Notes under the pieces: generated by a model | What the model was told of the DNA's origin: nothing | Databases searched by the model: none | What the model saw: only the letters and a program-made list of their open reading frames with translations | NCBI GenBank assembly: GCA_050998805.1 | Contig: JBPCPV010000037.1 | Span: 17,486 to 81,485, forward strand | Direction: 5' to 3' | DNA: 64,000 nt | Origin: JAICKM01 sp050998805 | GTDB lineage: Bacteria; Chloroflexota; Chloroflexia; QHBQ01; JAICKM01 | Part shown: in pieces, positions 9,946 through 19,215 of the stretch | Layout: each line of letters begins with the position of its first letter | Position numbering within the stretch: position 1 is the stretch's first letter | Position numbers and translations under genes: made by a program

Positions 9946-10878
9946 TTGGATAATCGGTCTGTTTCGTTCGGCTGGATCATGCAACCGGCTCTTTTCGATA
10001 CACCTACGGGTGTGAAGCCTAACGACATATCCTTAGCAGAAAAACTCATAGCAGCCAACGAGAAGCATATAGAGCTGGCGAGAGCAGGAGGCTTCGACAC
10101 CATCTGGGTCGAGGACCACATGGGCTGGGGCGACAAGGCGCATCTGGAGTGCTTCACGAACATGGCATGGCTCGCGGGGCGGCATCCGGGGCTGCGATAC
10201 GGCACGATGGTATGCGGGCAAGCGTTCCGCAACCCGGCGTACCTGGCGAAGCTGGGCACGAATATGCACCTGCTCACCGGGGGCCGCTTCATACTCGGCA
10301 TCGGGGCCGGCAACAACCCTGGCGAGCATCACGAGTACGGCTACAGCTTCCTTTCGCCGGGTGAGCGCCTGGCCCAGACGGAAGAAGCGATCGAGATCAT
10401 CAAGGCGCTCTGGACCGAAAGCCCCGCAAGCTACGCAGGCAAGTACTACTCGATAGACGGGGCCATTTCGTCGCCGTTGCCGGATCGGCCAATACCGTTG
10501 ATGATCGGCGGGGGCGGCGAGAAAAAGACCCTGCGCCTTGTCGCGGAGTACGCCGATTGGTGGTGCGCCGATGTCGAGCCTGTCGAGACTTTCGCCCACA
10601 AAACCGGCGTGCTCGCCGAGCACTGCAAGGCGGTGGAGCGCGACCCCGCGGAGATCGTCCACGCGCAAGTGACGTGGGTCAGCGTCGAGGATGACTCGGC
10701 GAAGGCCACACGCCGGCACGACCTGCACATCGTCGCCGGCAACCCGGATGAGGTAACGAGGGAGCTGGCGGCGTTCCAGGACGCCGGTGCCGATCACTTC
10801 CAGATCCGGTTCATGGACTACCCCAACCCGGCCGGCATGGAGCGGTTTATCACAAAGGTGATGCCGCGGCTGGGCTGA
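9946..10878 (+). CDS. LLM-class (luciferase-like) F420/FMN oxidoreductase
   Basis: This 310-residue TIM-barrel oxidoreductase belongs to the bacterial luciferase-like superfamily. Landmarks are IWVEDHMGWG near residue 47, GTMVCGQAFRNPA, LGIGAGNNPGEHHEYG near 123, and IPLMIGGGGEKKTL near 185. These are typical of F420-dependent members, but cofactor choice cannot be proven from the sequence. TTG 9946 is preceded by AGGAGG. Its stop codon overlaps the ATG of the next glycosyltransferase (ATGA), showing translational coupling inside the glycan cluster. Confidence 0.88.
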   Translation: MDNRSVSFGWIMQPALFDTPTGVKPNDISLAEKLIAANEKHIELARAGGFDTIWVEDHMGWGDKAHLECFTNMAWLAGRHPGLRYGTMVCGQAFRNPAYLAKLGTNMHLLTGGRFILGIGAGNNPGEHHEYGYSFLSPGERLAQTEEAIEIIKALWTESPASYAGKYYSIDGAISSPLPDRPIPLMIGGGGEKKTLRLVAEYADWWCADVEPVETFAHKTGVLAEHCKAVERDPAEIVHAQVTWVSVEDDSAKATRRHDLHIVAGNPDEVTRELAAFQDAGADHFQIRFMDYPNPAGMERFITKVMPRLG

Positions 10879-11993
10879 TGGGCGCGCCGCGCCGCGTGCT
10901 GTTCGTCTTCGCGTGGCTGGTCGTCGGCGGCGAGGAGACGGAGGTTCGGCTGCTCGCCCGGCACCTCGACCCAGCCCGATACAGGCTCGAAGTGACGGCC
11001 TGCTTCCGCAAGCCTAACATGCCGGTCCAGACGCACACGCAACTCCAGCTTCTCGGAGTGCCGGTAGATACGACGCCCTATGGCCTGTCCTTCGAGGATA
11101 CTGTCGGCTATCTTGCTGAGAAGGTCGCAAGCTACGATCTAATCGTATCCTGCCAAGCTGTGCCTGATGTCTACCCGGCGCTGGAGAGGGCGCAGACCCG
11201 ACCTCCGTTGATCGAGCATGGGGGGTTGGTATCGGAGGCGACGGCAGGCCCCAAGCACTTCACGGCCCGTTACGTCGGCGTCTGCCGGAGCATACGTGAC
11301 GCTGCGGCATCGGTGATGCCTGAGCGCCCGTACCACGCGCTCGAAATCCCCTCCATGGTGGATCTCTCCGAGTTCGACCCTGCGGATCGGAACTGGGCGC
11401 GTGCGCTCTGGGGCGTGTCGGCAAACGCGCCCGTGATAGGCTGTGCGGGAAGGCTCGACCGCAAAAAGCGCGTGGAGGATTTCATTCAGGCGGCTGCGCT
11501 TGTCCACCAGCTGTATCCCTCTGCACGCTTCGTGCTGATCGGAGGGCCGGACGCTTTCATGCCGGAGTATGCCGGCGAACTGAGCGCGCTGTCGGAAAGC
11601 CTCGGGCTGGGGGACGCGCTCATATTCATGGGCGACAGAGCGGACTTGCCTCGGCTGATGGCGGGCCTGGATGTCTTTGTATGGCTCTCGAGGGGCGAGG
11701 GGATGCCCCACGTCATCGCCGAGGCCGGAGCTGCGGGGCTGCCTGTCGTCGCCACGCGGGACAACGGCTCCGAGGAGCAGATCACCGACGGGCTGACCGG
11801 GCTGTTTGTGCCGCACGAGTCCCCGCCGGCTGTGGCCTCGACTATTTGCAGGCTGATCCGGGAGACTGAGTTGCGGAAGCGGTTGGGGAAGAACCTGCGC
11901 CGCAAAGTAGAGATCGAATATAGCGCCGAGGTGGTCGCCCGGCGTTGGGAGGATCTGTTCGATGAAGTACTCACCGAAACCCGGTGCGGATAG
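10878..11993 (+). CDS. GT4 family glycosyltransferase
   Basis: This 371-residue GT-B transferase has the N-terminal pattern FVFAWLVVGGEETEVRLLARHL, split here as LVVGGEETEV for the acceptor loop. The donor domain contains GCAGRLDRKKRVEDFI and the sugar-nucleotide site LSRGEGMPHVIAEAGAAGLPV, with the pair of glutamates seven residues apart. It is translationally coupled to the upstream oxidoreductase and overlaps the next gene by 32 bases. The sugar donor and acceptor are not known. Confidence 0.88.
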   Translation: MGAPRRVLFVFAWLVVGGEETEVRLLARHLDPARYRLEVTACFRKPNMPVQTHTQLQLLGVPVDTTPYGLSFEDTVGYLAEKVASYDLIVSCQAVPDVYPALERAQTRPPLIEHGGLVSEATAGPKHFTARYVGVCRSIRDAAASVMPERPYHALEIPSMVDLSEFDPADRNWARALWGVSANAPVIGCAGRLDRKKRVEDFIQAAALVHQLYPSARFVLIGGPDAFMPEYAGELSALSESLGLGDALIFMGDRADLPRLMAGLDVFVWLSRGEGMPHVIAEAGAAGLPVVATRDNGSEEQITDGLTGLFVPHESPPAVASTICRLIRETELRKRLGKNLRRKVEIEYSAEVVARRWEDLFDEVLTETRCG

Positions 11994-13545
11994 TCGTTGG
12001 CTTTTCGGCTCGTTTTTTCTCGGCGGCTTCGAGTGTTCGACGCACCTGACCCGCGAGGGCCTTCGACTTGATGTGGTCTCGGCCATGCAGCACGACACGC
12101 AGGCCGGCGAGGACTACGTGCTCTGCCGATCTGCCGGCATCTGCGCGCTGCGCGAAGCCGCGCGCTGGCCGATCATAGACAGAGGCGGCAAGTATGATCT
12201 GTCGGGGGTCCAACAAATGGCCCGCATGGCCCACGACATGGGTCTGACGTTGATTTGGGATCTGATGCACTACGGCTACCCCGACGACTTGGACCCGTTT
12301 TCCGAGGGATTCGTCCGGCGGTTTGCTGCTTACGTGCGGGCAGTGGCCGAAGTGGTGCGCGAAGAGACAGATGGGCCGACGTATTACACGCCGATCAACG
12401 AGATCTCGTACAATGCCTGGGCCGGCGGGCATGTTGGTTATCTGGCGCCCTTCGCCCATGAGCGGGGCGGCGACCTGAAGCGAGCCTTGGTCAGGGCGAG
12501 CATCGCCGGTGCGGACGCGATATGGTCGGTAGACCCGGAGGCGGTGATGGTCAACGTGGACCCTCTGATCAGAGTTCATCCGCCGGCAGATCGGCCGGAT
12601 CGTCAAGAGGAAGCCGACTTCTTCAACGAACATATCGTACACGAGGCGTTCGATCTACTCTGCGGGCGGCTTGAGCCCGAGTTGGGCGGCACACGCAAGT
12701 ACCTCGGCGTCGTCGGACTGAATTACTATGCCTGCAACCAATGGATCGTCGCCACCCAGGAGACGCCGCAACGCTTCATATCCCGTGATGACCCTGCGTG
12801 GGTGCCTCTGCATGAGTTACTGGCAGAGGTGCAGGCTCGCTACGGCGGCCCACTGGTGATAGCCGAGACCGGGGGAACCGGGGCTGAACGCCCCGGATGG
12901 ATCAATTATCTGGCCTCCGAAGCACAGATAGCAATCAACCAGGGCGTGGACTTGCAGGGGATCTGCCTCTACCCAGTGATGACATCGCCCGATTGGGAGG
13001 ACACGACCGCCTTCTTTGACGGTGGGCTGTTCGATATGCTTCCGCAGCCGGATGGCTCGCTAAGGAGAGTGATCTCGGTGCCGGCCGCGCGGGGGTTACG
13101 CGAAGCCCAGACAGTACTCGACCCGTTGCATCTGCCGATAGAGCTCTTGCCCACCGAACCGGCACCACAGCCCGAACCACCGTTGCTGGTCGTAAACCCT
13201 CTCGAACACACACACTTCAAGCCCGACAACTTCTCTTACCAGACGCTTCTCGCCGGCAAGGAGATGGTAGTCGAGTTGTATTGTTTTGGTCCGGGTGCGG
13301 GTCTGCCGACGCACCGCCATGATGCCGTGGAACACCTGCTGACGGTTCTTTCGGGCGAGGCGCAGGTCTTCGTCGGAACGCAAAGCGTAACTTTGCGCGA
13401 AGGCGAGACGCTGCTGGTGGCAGTGGGTCTGCCCCACGGCATCGCAAACCCGAGCAACGAGCGCCTAGTTGTGCAGCAGGTAAGCGCACCGAAGCCCTGG
13501 GACGCACGCTTCGCCGGCCCGCACCCAGCAGGACCGGGGGGCTAA
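11962..13545 (+). CDS. Glycosidase-like TIM barrel fused to a cupin
   Basis: This 527-residue protein has two parts. Residues about 10-400 resemble clan-A glycoside hydrolases (beta-glucosidase-like): TPINEIS near residue 143 fits the acid/base Glu and VIAETGG near 297 fits the nucleophile strand. Residues about 410-520 are a cupin: LPTHRHDAVEHLLTVLSGEA with the metal-binding His residues, and GLPHGIANP. Genes like the barrel part often sit with UDP-galactopyranose mutase and glycosyltransferases, as here. It could trim or remodel the glycan, or act as a sugar-binding pseudoenzyme. No signal peptide is seen, so it is probably cytoplasmic. Confidence 0.75.
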   Translation: MKYSPKPGADSRWLFGSFFLGGFECSTHLTREGLRLDVVSAMQHDTQAGEDYVLCRSAGICALREAARWPIIDRGGKYDLSGVQQMARMAHDMGLTLIWDLMHYGYPDDLDPFSEGFVRRFAAYVRAVAEVVREETDGPTYYTPINEISYNAWAGGHVGYLAPFAHERGGDLKRALVRASIAGADAIWSVDPEAVMVNVDPLIRVHPPADRPDRQEEADFFNEHIVHEAFDLLCGRLEPELGGTRKYLGVVGLNYYACNQWIVATQETPQRFISRDDPAWVPLHELLAEVQARYGGPLVIAETGGTGAERPGWINYLASEAQIAINQGVDLQGICLYPVMTSPDWEDTTAFFDGGLFDMLPQPDGSLRRVISVPAARGLREAQTVLDPLHLPIELLPTEPAPQPEPPLLVVNPLEHTHFKPDNFSYQTLLAGKEMVVELYCFGPGAGLPTHRHDAVEHLLTVLSGEAQVFVGTQSVTLREGETLLVAVGLPHGIANPSNERLVVQQVSAPKPWDARFAGPHPAGPGG

Positions 13546-13617
13546 AATGGCATAGAACTTGCTTATATGCTTGCTGATGTTCTATTCGTCCACTTGACTT
13601 CCGTTAGAAGGGGCCAA

Positions 13618-14748
13618 ATGAATCCAATCGTTGTGTTCTCCCATCTGCGCTGGGACTTCGTTTACCAGCGTCCCCAACACTTGCTTACCCGCATGGCGCA
13701 AAACCGGCGCGTGATCTTCATAGAGGAACCGCTCTACGAAGAAGGAGCAGCCCCGCATTGGGAGCAGAGCAGCCCCACATCGAACGTCTTGGTCTGCCGC
13801 CCGCGAACCTCCATCACGGCCGGTGGGTTCGCCGACGAACAAATGCCTGCGCTGCAAACCCTGCTTGAGCAGCTTGTAGCCGACGAGGGGATTGACGAAT
13901 CAATCGTTTGGATGTACACCCCGATGGCACTGCCTCTCGCCCGTCGCTTGCGTTCTTGCGCCCTTGTCTACGACTGCATGGACGAACTGTCGGCGTTCCG
14001 CTTCGCGCCCGTGCAACTTGTAGAACGCGAGGCTGAACTGATGCTTGAGGCAGATCTGGTCTTCACGGGAGGCCACAGCCTCTATCGGGCGAAACAGGGC
14101 CGGCACCCTAATGTGCATTGCTTTCCAAGCAGTGTGGACGCGGGGCACTTCCGCCGGGGCCTCTCCCTCCCAGAGCCGACTGACCAGTCTGCAATACCCC
14201 ACCCGCGGCTCGGTTACTGCGGTGTGATAGACGAGCGGATGGACCTGGACCTGCTCGCCGCTCTTGCTGACGCACATCCAGAGTGGCAGATCGTGATGAT
14301 CGGCCCAGAGGCAAAGATCGCCCCAGAGGCGTTGCCGCAGCGTCCGAATATACACTACATGGGGCCGCGCAAATACGAACAGCTACCCGCGTATCTAGCA
14401 GGTTGGGATGTTTGCTTGATGCCTTTTGCCCGCAACGAAGCGACCCGCTTCATCAGCCCGACAAAGACGCTGGAGTACATGGCTGTCGAGCGACCAATTG
14501 TGAGTACGCCGATCACTGATGTTATCGAGCCATACAGCGGCATTGTGCTTTTCGGAGATACACATGAGGAGTTCATCGCTGCCTGCGAGCAGGCATTAGA
14601 CGAGACTGGCACCGCGCGAGCGCAACGAACCGCAAGGATGCGCGAAGCTCTGGCGAGAACCTCGTGGGACCGCACGGCCGGCGCGATGGAACGGCTGGTC
14701 GAGCGTGCCGTAGAGGAGTCGCTCGTCGGCAAGGCGGGGGTCGCATGA
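13618..14748 (+). CDS. Glycosyltransferase (GT-B fold), partner of Glf
   Basis: This 376-residue protein starts at ATG 13618 (MNPIVVFSHLRWDFVYQRPQ), preceded by AGAAGGGG. The N-terminal SHLRWDFVYQRPQH pattern is typical of a GT1/GT4-like family encoded next to UDP-galactopyranose mutase. DCMDELSAF in the middle and the C-terminal KTLEYMAVERPIVST match the donor-binding region. The stop codon overlaps the glf start (ATGA). A role in adding galactofuranose or a neighbouring sugar is likely from context only. Confidence 0.85.
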   Translation: MNPIVVFSHLRWDFVYQRPQHLLTRMAQNRRVIFIEEPLYEEGAAPHWEQSSPTSNVLVCRPRTSITAGGFADEQMPALQTLLEQLVADEGIDESIVWMYTPMALPLARRLRSCALVYDCMDELSAFRFAPVQLVEREAELMLEADLVFTGGHSLYRAKQGRHPNVHCFPSSVDAGHFRRGLSLPEPTDQSAIPHPRLGYCGVIDERMDLDLLAALADAHPEWQIVMIGPEAKIAPEALPQRPNIHYMGPRKYEQLPAYLAGWDVCLMPFARNEATRFISPTKTLEYMAVERPIVSTPITDVIEPYSGIVLFGDTHEEFIAACEQALDETGTARAQRTARMREALARTSWDRTAGAMERLVERAVEESLVGKAGVA

Positions 14749-16013
14749 AGAACCGAGAGTACTTTCACAACGGCCACACAAACGGCAACGGCTACATTCA
14801 CGGCAATGGTGACGGGCATAGAGGTATTGCCGATCTAGTGCCGTTGTCGCCTGGCCTGCGTGATTCGGAGCCGATCTCGCAACACCAGTGCTTCGACTAC
14901 CTCATAGTCGGAGCAGGCTTCGCCGGCAGCGTTCTGGCGGAGAGGCTGGCGTCGCAGGAAGGCATGCGGATACTGCTTGTTGATAAGTATCCCCACATCG
15001 GCGGCAACGCCTATGATTACTACGATAATAGCGGGATACTCGTTCATAAGTATGGGCCGCACATTTTTCACACTAACTCAGAAAAGGTTTTCAACTACCT
15101 CTCACGCTTCACCGAGTGGCGGCCCTACCAGCATCGCGTGCTGGCGAGCGTGGATGGGCAGCTAGTGCCGATGCCGATCAACCTCGACACTGTGAATCTA
15201 CTGTACGGCCTCAGCCTCACTTCACTCGAACTAGAGGAGTTTTTCGCCTCGGTCGCCGAGCCGGTGCGCGAGTGCCTCACGTCAGAGGATGTTGTCGTCA
15301 GCAAGGTCGGTCGCGACCTTTACAACAAGTTCTTCCGTGGCTACACCCGCAAGCAGTGGGGCCTCGACCCTTCGGAACTCGATGCCTCGGTGACGGCCCG
15401 TCTGCCGGTGCGGACGAACCGCGACGACCGCTATTTCACCGACATCTATCAGGCGATGCCGCTGCATGGCTATACCCGGATGTTCGAGCGAATGTTGTGC
15501 CACCCGAATATCAAGATCATGCTGAACACGGATTACCGTGAGATAGACGGCGTGATCCCTTACCGACAGATGATATATACCGGCCCGGTTGACGCCTTCT
15601 TTGACTACAAATATGGTAAGTTGCCGTATCGCTCGATAGACTTCAAGTTTGAGACACTTGATATGCCGGTCTTTCAGCAGACGGGCACGATAAACTTCCC
15701 AAACGACAATGCCTACACGAGGATCACCGAGTTCAAGTACCTGACCGGCCAGCAGCACAGCAAGACCAGCATAGTCTACGAGTTCCCTTGCGAAGGAGGC
15801 GACCCGTTCTATCCGGTTCCACGCCCTGAGAATGCTGCGCTCTACAGGAAGTACCAGGCGCTGGCCGATGGGGCTGAGTGTGTGCATTTCGTGGGGCGGC
15901 TGGCAACCTACAAGTACTATAACATGGACCAGGTGGTGGCTCAGGCGCTAATGGTCTACGACCGGCTCTCCGCACACCACCGCAGGCACGTAATCCATGA
16001 GGCTATCGCATAG
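14745..16013 (+). CDS. glf: UDP-galactopyranose mutase
   Basis: This 422-residue FAD enzyme converts UDP-galactopyranose to UDP-galactofuranose, the donor for furanose sugars in surface glycans. After a polar, Gly/Asn-rich N-terminal extension of about 45 residues, the FAD Rossmann motif VGAGFAGSVLAERLA appears, then DKYPHIGGNAYDYYD and the hallmark KYGPHIFHTNSEKVF. RGYTRKQWGLDP and the flavin-binding C-terminus (GRLATYKYYNMDQVVAQAL) are intact. ATG 14745 overlaps the stop of the preceding glycosyltransferase. The N-terminal extension is longer than in most relatives. Confidence 0.95.
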   Translation: MKNREYFHNGHTNGNGYIHGNGDGHRGIADLVPLSPGLRDSEPISQHQCFDYLIVGAGFAGSVLAERLASQEGMRILLVDKYPHIGGNAYDYYDNSGILVHKYGPHIFHTNSEKVFNYLSRFTEWRPYQHRVLASVDGQLVPMPINLDTVNLLYGLSLTSLELEEFFASVAEPVRECLTSEDVVVSKVGRDLYNKFFRGYTRKQWGLDPSELDASVTARLPVRTNRDDRYFTDIYQAMPLHGYTRMFERMLCHPNIKIMLNTDYREIDGVIPYRQMIYTGPVDAFFDYKYGKLPYRSIDFKFETLDMPVFQQTGTINFPNDNAYTRITEFKYLTGQQHSKTSIVYEFPCEGGDPFYPVPRPENAALYRKYQALADGAECVHFVGRLATYKYYNMDQVVAQALMVYDRLSAHHRRHVIHEAIA

Positions 16014-16318
16014 CGTTGATCATCCACACCCGCTCCTGGACGGCGATGCGTCAGACCACATACGCCTATGGGGACGGCACTGTGGCTTCTGGACCGTCGG
16101 AGTGCAAGCGGGGGCGGAGGCCAGGATCTACCCGACGGGCGGAGTTTATGCAACCGCGCCTCGCTCAATGTATGACATCATAATGTTGAATGGACACAAA
16201 TCTCCTGCCGGATAAGTGAGTGCAGAAAGAGGGGCATCCATTGGGGGCTGGTTTCAAGCCGCCTCGTGCGGGGAAGAGAAGCCCTTTGACAAGTGCAGAG
16301 GCGGCGCACGCCATCATG
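16014..16318. other. Intergenic gap between glycan cluster and CRISPR region
   Basis: About 305 bases separate convergent glf and csx15. Short open frames exist on the plus strand (for example 15997-16215), but none has a ribosome site or a recognisable sequence. I see no clear terminator hairpin with a T-run. Confidence 0.5.
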
Positions 16319-16702
16319 TCACGGGTAGCGACGGGTGCGGGCGGCGTCGCGCAGGGCCTGCAAGTTCACTATCTCGGCCAGCTCGTATCGCGGCGGCATC
16401 GCGCCCGCCAACGGGCGGATGTTCACCACAGGCGGGAAGTAGCCGCAACGCCCATGTATCTCGGCCAGCAGGGCCAGCGCCAGGGGCGCGAGGCCAGGTG
16501 GATTGACCAGCAGAGGTAGGGTCTGCCATTCCGCTGGGTCGAGCGCCGCGCCGTCCGCGAGTTCGCGGGCCACATCGGCCGTTGGGCGCGCACGGTCGGC
16601 GTGGGTCGGCACGGTCCTGACATCAGGCCGCTCGCCCAGCAGAGCCTCGGCCTGGGCCAATTGCTCATCCGTGAGCGGGTGGGCGAAATTGAGCAGAAGC
16701 AT
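16319..16702 (-). CDS. csx15: CRISPR ancillary protein Csx15
   Basis: This 127-residue protein matches the Csx15 pattern as I remember it: MLLLNFAHPLTDEQL at the start, AEWQTLPLLVNPPGLAP in the middle, LLAEIHGRCGYFPPVVNIRP and a C-terminal EIVNLQALRDAAR. Csx15 genes accompany type III systems that signal with cyclic oligoadenylate, and members have been discussed as binding or removing the signal. GGAGGAAA precedes ATG 16702. It is the last gene of the cmr operon, 15 bases after the WYL regulator. Its role as an off-switch for the CARF-HEPN nuclease is inference. Confidence 0.75.
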   Translation of the reverse strand: MLLLNFAHPLTDEQLAQAEALLGERPDVRTVPTHADRARPTADVARELADGAALDPAEWQTLPLLVNPPGLAPLALALLAEIHGRCGYFPPVVNIRPLAGAMPPRYELAEIVNLQALRDAARTRRYP

Positions 16703-16717
16703 CGTCCGTTTCCTCCG

Positions 16718-17725
16718 TTATCGCGCATCGGAGTATAGCTCGGCCAGCCGCGCGATACTCTCGAGCATCAGATCGATCAGTTCCGGCGGCTCCAGCACCC
16801 GGCAGTGTTCGCGGTATCCGAGCAGGATCTGCCGAGCCTGCCACAGATCCGTGATCCGCGCGCTCACCACCACAGAACCGTCTTCGCAGGACTCGACCCG
16901 GCTATCGGGGAACCAGAGGCGTATATCCTCCTGCCCGGCGACATGGGCGCTCAACCGGTAGCGCAGGCCATAGCTGGTGCGCGGCATCGGACCCGGCGGC
17001 AGTGCAGCCGGCAGCACCTTGAGGCTCTTGTCTACGATGCGATCCAGGCGGTAGAAGATGTAGCGGCTCACCAGCCTCGGCACCGAACACTCATGGCAGT
17101 AGCCCTCGAGGTAAGTCTGCCCGTCGCGGTGTATCAAATCATACGGCGAGACCCGGTGCCGCTCGGTCTCACCCGCCGGCGCATACGGCGACCGATACTC
17201 GAACTCGATCTGCTGCCGCCCGACCGCGCCTTTCAGCTTCGCAGTCACTTCCTCCGAAGCCCGGGACGTGACGACAGGGCGGACCAGCCGAGGGCGGGCT
17301 GAACTCCGTGCCAGGTGCCGCCGTCGGTCCTCCGGCATGAGGCCCCGGAGCCGCTCGAGCAGAGCAGCGACCTGCGGCGCGTTCGGCATCGCCCCCTCGG
17401 CGAAGGCCGCCGCCAGGAACGCCATCGCTTCCAGCTCTGCGTCCGGCAGATCGAGCAGCGCAAGCCGGCCGGGGCTGTTGAGGGTATAGACGTTGCCCGC
17501 GCCCCGGCTTATCACACAGTCGAACTCGTTACGCAGCGCCGCCAGGTCGTGCCGGAGTGCAGCCGTCTCCTCCGGCGGCCAGATCTCGTCTCCGAGCGAC
17601 CACCGCGCCTCCGAGATCAGCTTCGCCGCGCTCGCCGGCCCGCGTATCAGCCGCCGTACTAAGAACAGCCGCCGGGCAAACGTCAGCCAACTGCTGCGCT
17701 TGTCACCCCCGCTCTGGCGGGTCAT
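16718..17725 (-). CDS. WYL-domain transcriptional regulator (cmr operon)
   Basis: This 335-residue protein has an N-terminal winged-helix-like region (FARRLFLVRRLIRGPASAAKLI) and a WYL domain at about 180-260 (IEFEYRSPYAPAGETERHRVSPYDLIHRDGQTYLEG, given here as motifs IEFEYRS, RVSPYDLIHRDG and YLEGYC). A C-terminal extension follows (SARITDLWQARQILLGY). WYL proteins regulate many CRISPR operons and may sense nucleic-acid ligands. ATG 17725 overlaps the stop of the nuclease gene (ATGA). Autoregulation through the palindrome upstream of cmr2 is possible but unproven. Confidence 0.85.
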   Translation of the reverse strand: MTRQSGGDKRSSWLTFARRLFLVRRLIRGPASAAKLISEARWSLGDEIWPPEETAALRHDLAALRNEFDCVISRGAGNVYTLNSPGRLALLDLPDAELEAMAFLAAAFAEGAMPNAPQVAALLERLRGLMPEDRRRHLARSSARPRLVRPVVTSRASEEVTAKLKGAVGRQQIEFEYRSPYAPAGETERHRVSPYDLIHRDGQTYLEGYCHECSVPRLVSRYIFYRLDRIVDKSLKVLPAALPPGPMPRTSYGLRYRLSAHVAGQEDIRLWFPDSRVESCEDGSVVVSARITDLWQARQILLGYREHCRVLEPPELIDLMLESIARLAELYSDAR

Positions 17726-19215
17726 GTCGTGATGAACGGGTTGACAAAGGTGTAGGTCTCTTTCCATTGTTGCTGCTGATCCTGCCCAATTACGAGGAAC
17801 AAGCTGTCCAGAACCCTATCTACCACTGTCTTGAAGCTGTCGTAGTCCTCGCGGATAAGCAGCCGGTAATCATGCGCCAGAATACTCTTATTGCGAACTT
17901 CCGCATGTACCTCTATCTGGTCGATCCCGCAATCAGCCGGTAGCTCCGTCACTAGCTCATCGTCTAAGGCGGCCAGCAGCATGTAACCTACGAAAAGTCC
18001 AAAATACTGCTCATCTTTTAGCTTCCGAGAGTTCGGTTTCCTTCCGCCTCGGAGTCGGCGCTTCTCATTCTGCTCGGCGACCACCTGATTGTACTTCACT
18101 TGTAGTTCGTCAAGGGTCATCTTCTTTAGAGCGTCCGAATAATCCGGTACAGTCGTCAAGATCCCCCAGGTCGCCAGCCGATGTTGTGCGACCAATTCCA
18201 GGCAACGGTATAGTAACAGCGCTGCCATATCGTAACGCCGATGTCGGGTCGTCGCGTCGGCCTGTACATGGGTAGTGGATTCACCACGGCGTAAACCGTT
18301 CACATATAGGGTGCCAAGCAAAGGCAGCACTTTGCCGGGGTCTGCCAGCACTTTCAGATCGAGCAGTTCCAGTTGCCGGCCCACCTCTGCCCCGGTTCTC
18401 GTATCACTCACCGGCTTCACGAACTGACACAAGCAATCTAGTCCAGCTTGTTGTCGCTCCAATGTCGCTCGACACTTCTCCAGATCCTCCGGCAAGGGGC
18501 CGTCCAGCAGCTTATCTATCGCCGCTCTCGCGTCGGTCAGGCCGAACGCATCCCAGGCGGCGTAAGCCCCCGCCAGAGTCGCGTAAGCCTGGTAGGCTAC
18601 GTTCTGTGGCTCTGGTACATGGCCGGCTAGATACGCGAAGATGCCAGCCGCTCCCGCGTAGTCGTAGCTTTGCCACAGCCGCGCAGCCTCGGCATCCTGT
18701 AGATCGCCGTAGAGCTCATAGGGTTCCGGCATGTCCTCCAGACGTTGGCTCCCGGGCTCGGGTTGATTATCTTTACCAGGATCGCTATTCACATAAATTG
18801 TGTCCAGTCCCAGCACATATGCAGCCTTAGCCAGACCAATAGCCATCGGTTTCTTTCCGCCTGTCACGTCCACCGCGATCCGTTGGCTACCCGGATCAGG
18901 ATGACGATCTCGCCACTCCTTTAACGCTGCGTAAATAGACAGAGGTGATGTATCTTTCAGCTGGATTTTTTCCCGTACTGGGATCGGCTTGCCTAACTTT
19001 TGTTCCACCTCCTCAGGATAACCAGACGCCTGGCTGGTTAGGAGATAGTCCACCCAAGTGGGGTTGAAGCGCCCGACCAGCAATGCACCCGTCGTTGGCT
19101 GTCCTGTGCCGACCAGGATCAGCCCATCGTAACGAGCCGGCCTACCCTGTCTACCCTGTGTACGCTTCCGAAACCGCGCCAACTCCTCCGCAAAATCCAT
19201 CTTCTGATCGCTCAT
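17722..19215 (-). CDS. CARF-HEPN ribonuclease (Csm6/Csx1-like, TIGR02710-type)
   Basis: This 497-residue effector of type III signalling is proposed to bind cyclic oligoadenylate made by Cmr2 and then cut RNA. The N-terminal CARF domain (about 25-165) shows GLILVGTGQPTTGALLVG, PLSIYAALKEW and the ligand-site loop VDVTGGKKPMAIGLA. The C-terminal helical domain carries a HEPN active-site motif Arg-x6-His (RNKSILAH, about residues 440-447). Start ATG 19215 overlaps the cmr6 stop codon (ATGA). Card1-like or other CARF nucleases are less likely because of the HEPN motif. Confidence 0.85.
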   Translation of the reverse strand: MSDQKMDFAEELARFRKRTQGRQGRPARYDGLILVGTGQPTTGALLVGRFNPTWVDYLLTSQASGYPEEVEQKLGKPIPVREKIQLKDTSPLSIYAALKEWRDRHPDPGSQRIAVDVTGGKKPMAIGLAKAAYVLGLDTIYVNSDPGKDNQPEPGSQRLEDMPEPYELYGDLQDAEAARLWQSYDYAGAAGIFAYLAGHVPEPQNVAYQAYATLAGAYAAWDAFGLTDARAAIDKLLDGPLPEDLEKCRATLERQQAGLDCLCQFVKPVSDTRTGAEVGRQLELLDLKVLADPGKVLPLLGTLYVNGLRRGESTTHVQADATTRHRRYDMAALLLYRCLELVAQHRLATWGILTTVPDYSDALKKMTLDELQVKYNQVVAEQNEKRRLRGGRKPNSRKLKDEQYFGLFVGYMLLAALDDELVTELPADCGIDQIEVHAEVRNKSILAHDYRLLIREDYDSFKTVVDRVLDSLFLVIGQDQQQQWKETYTFVNPFITT

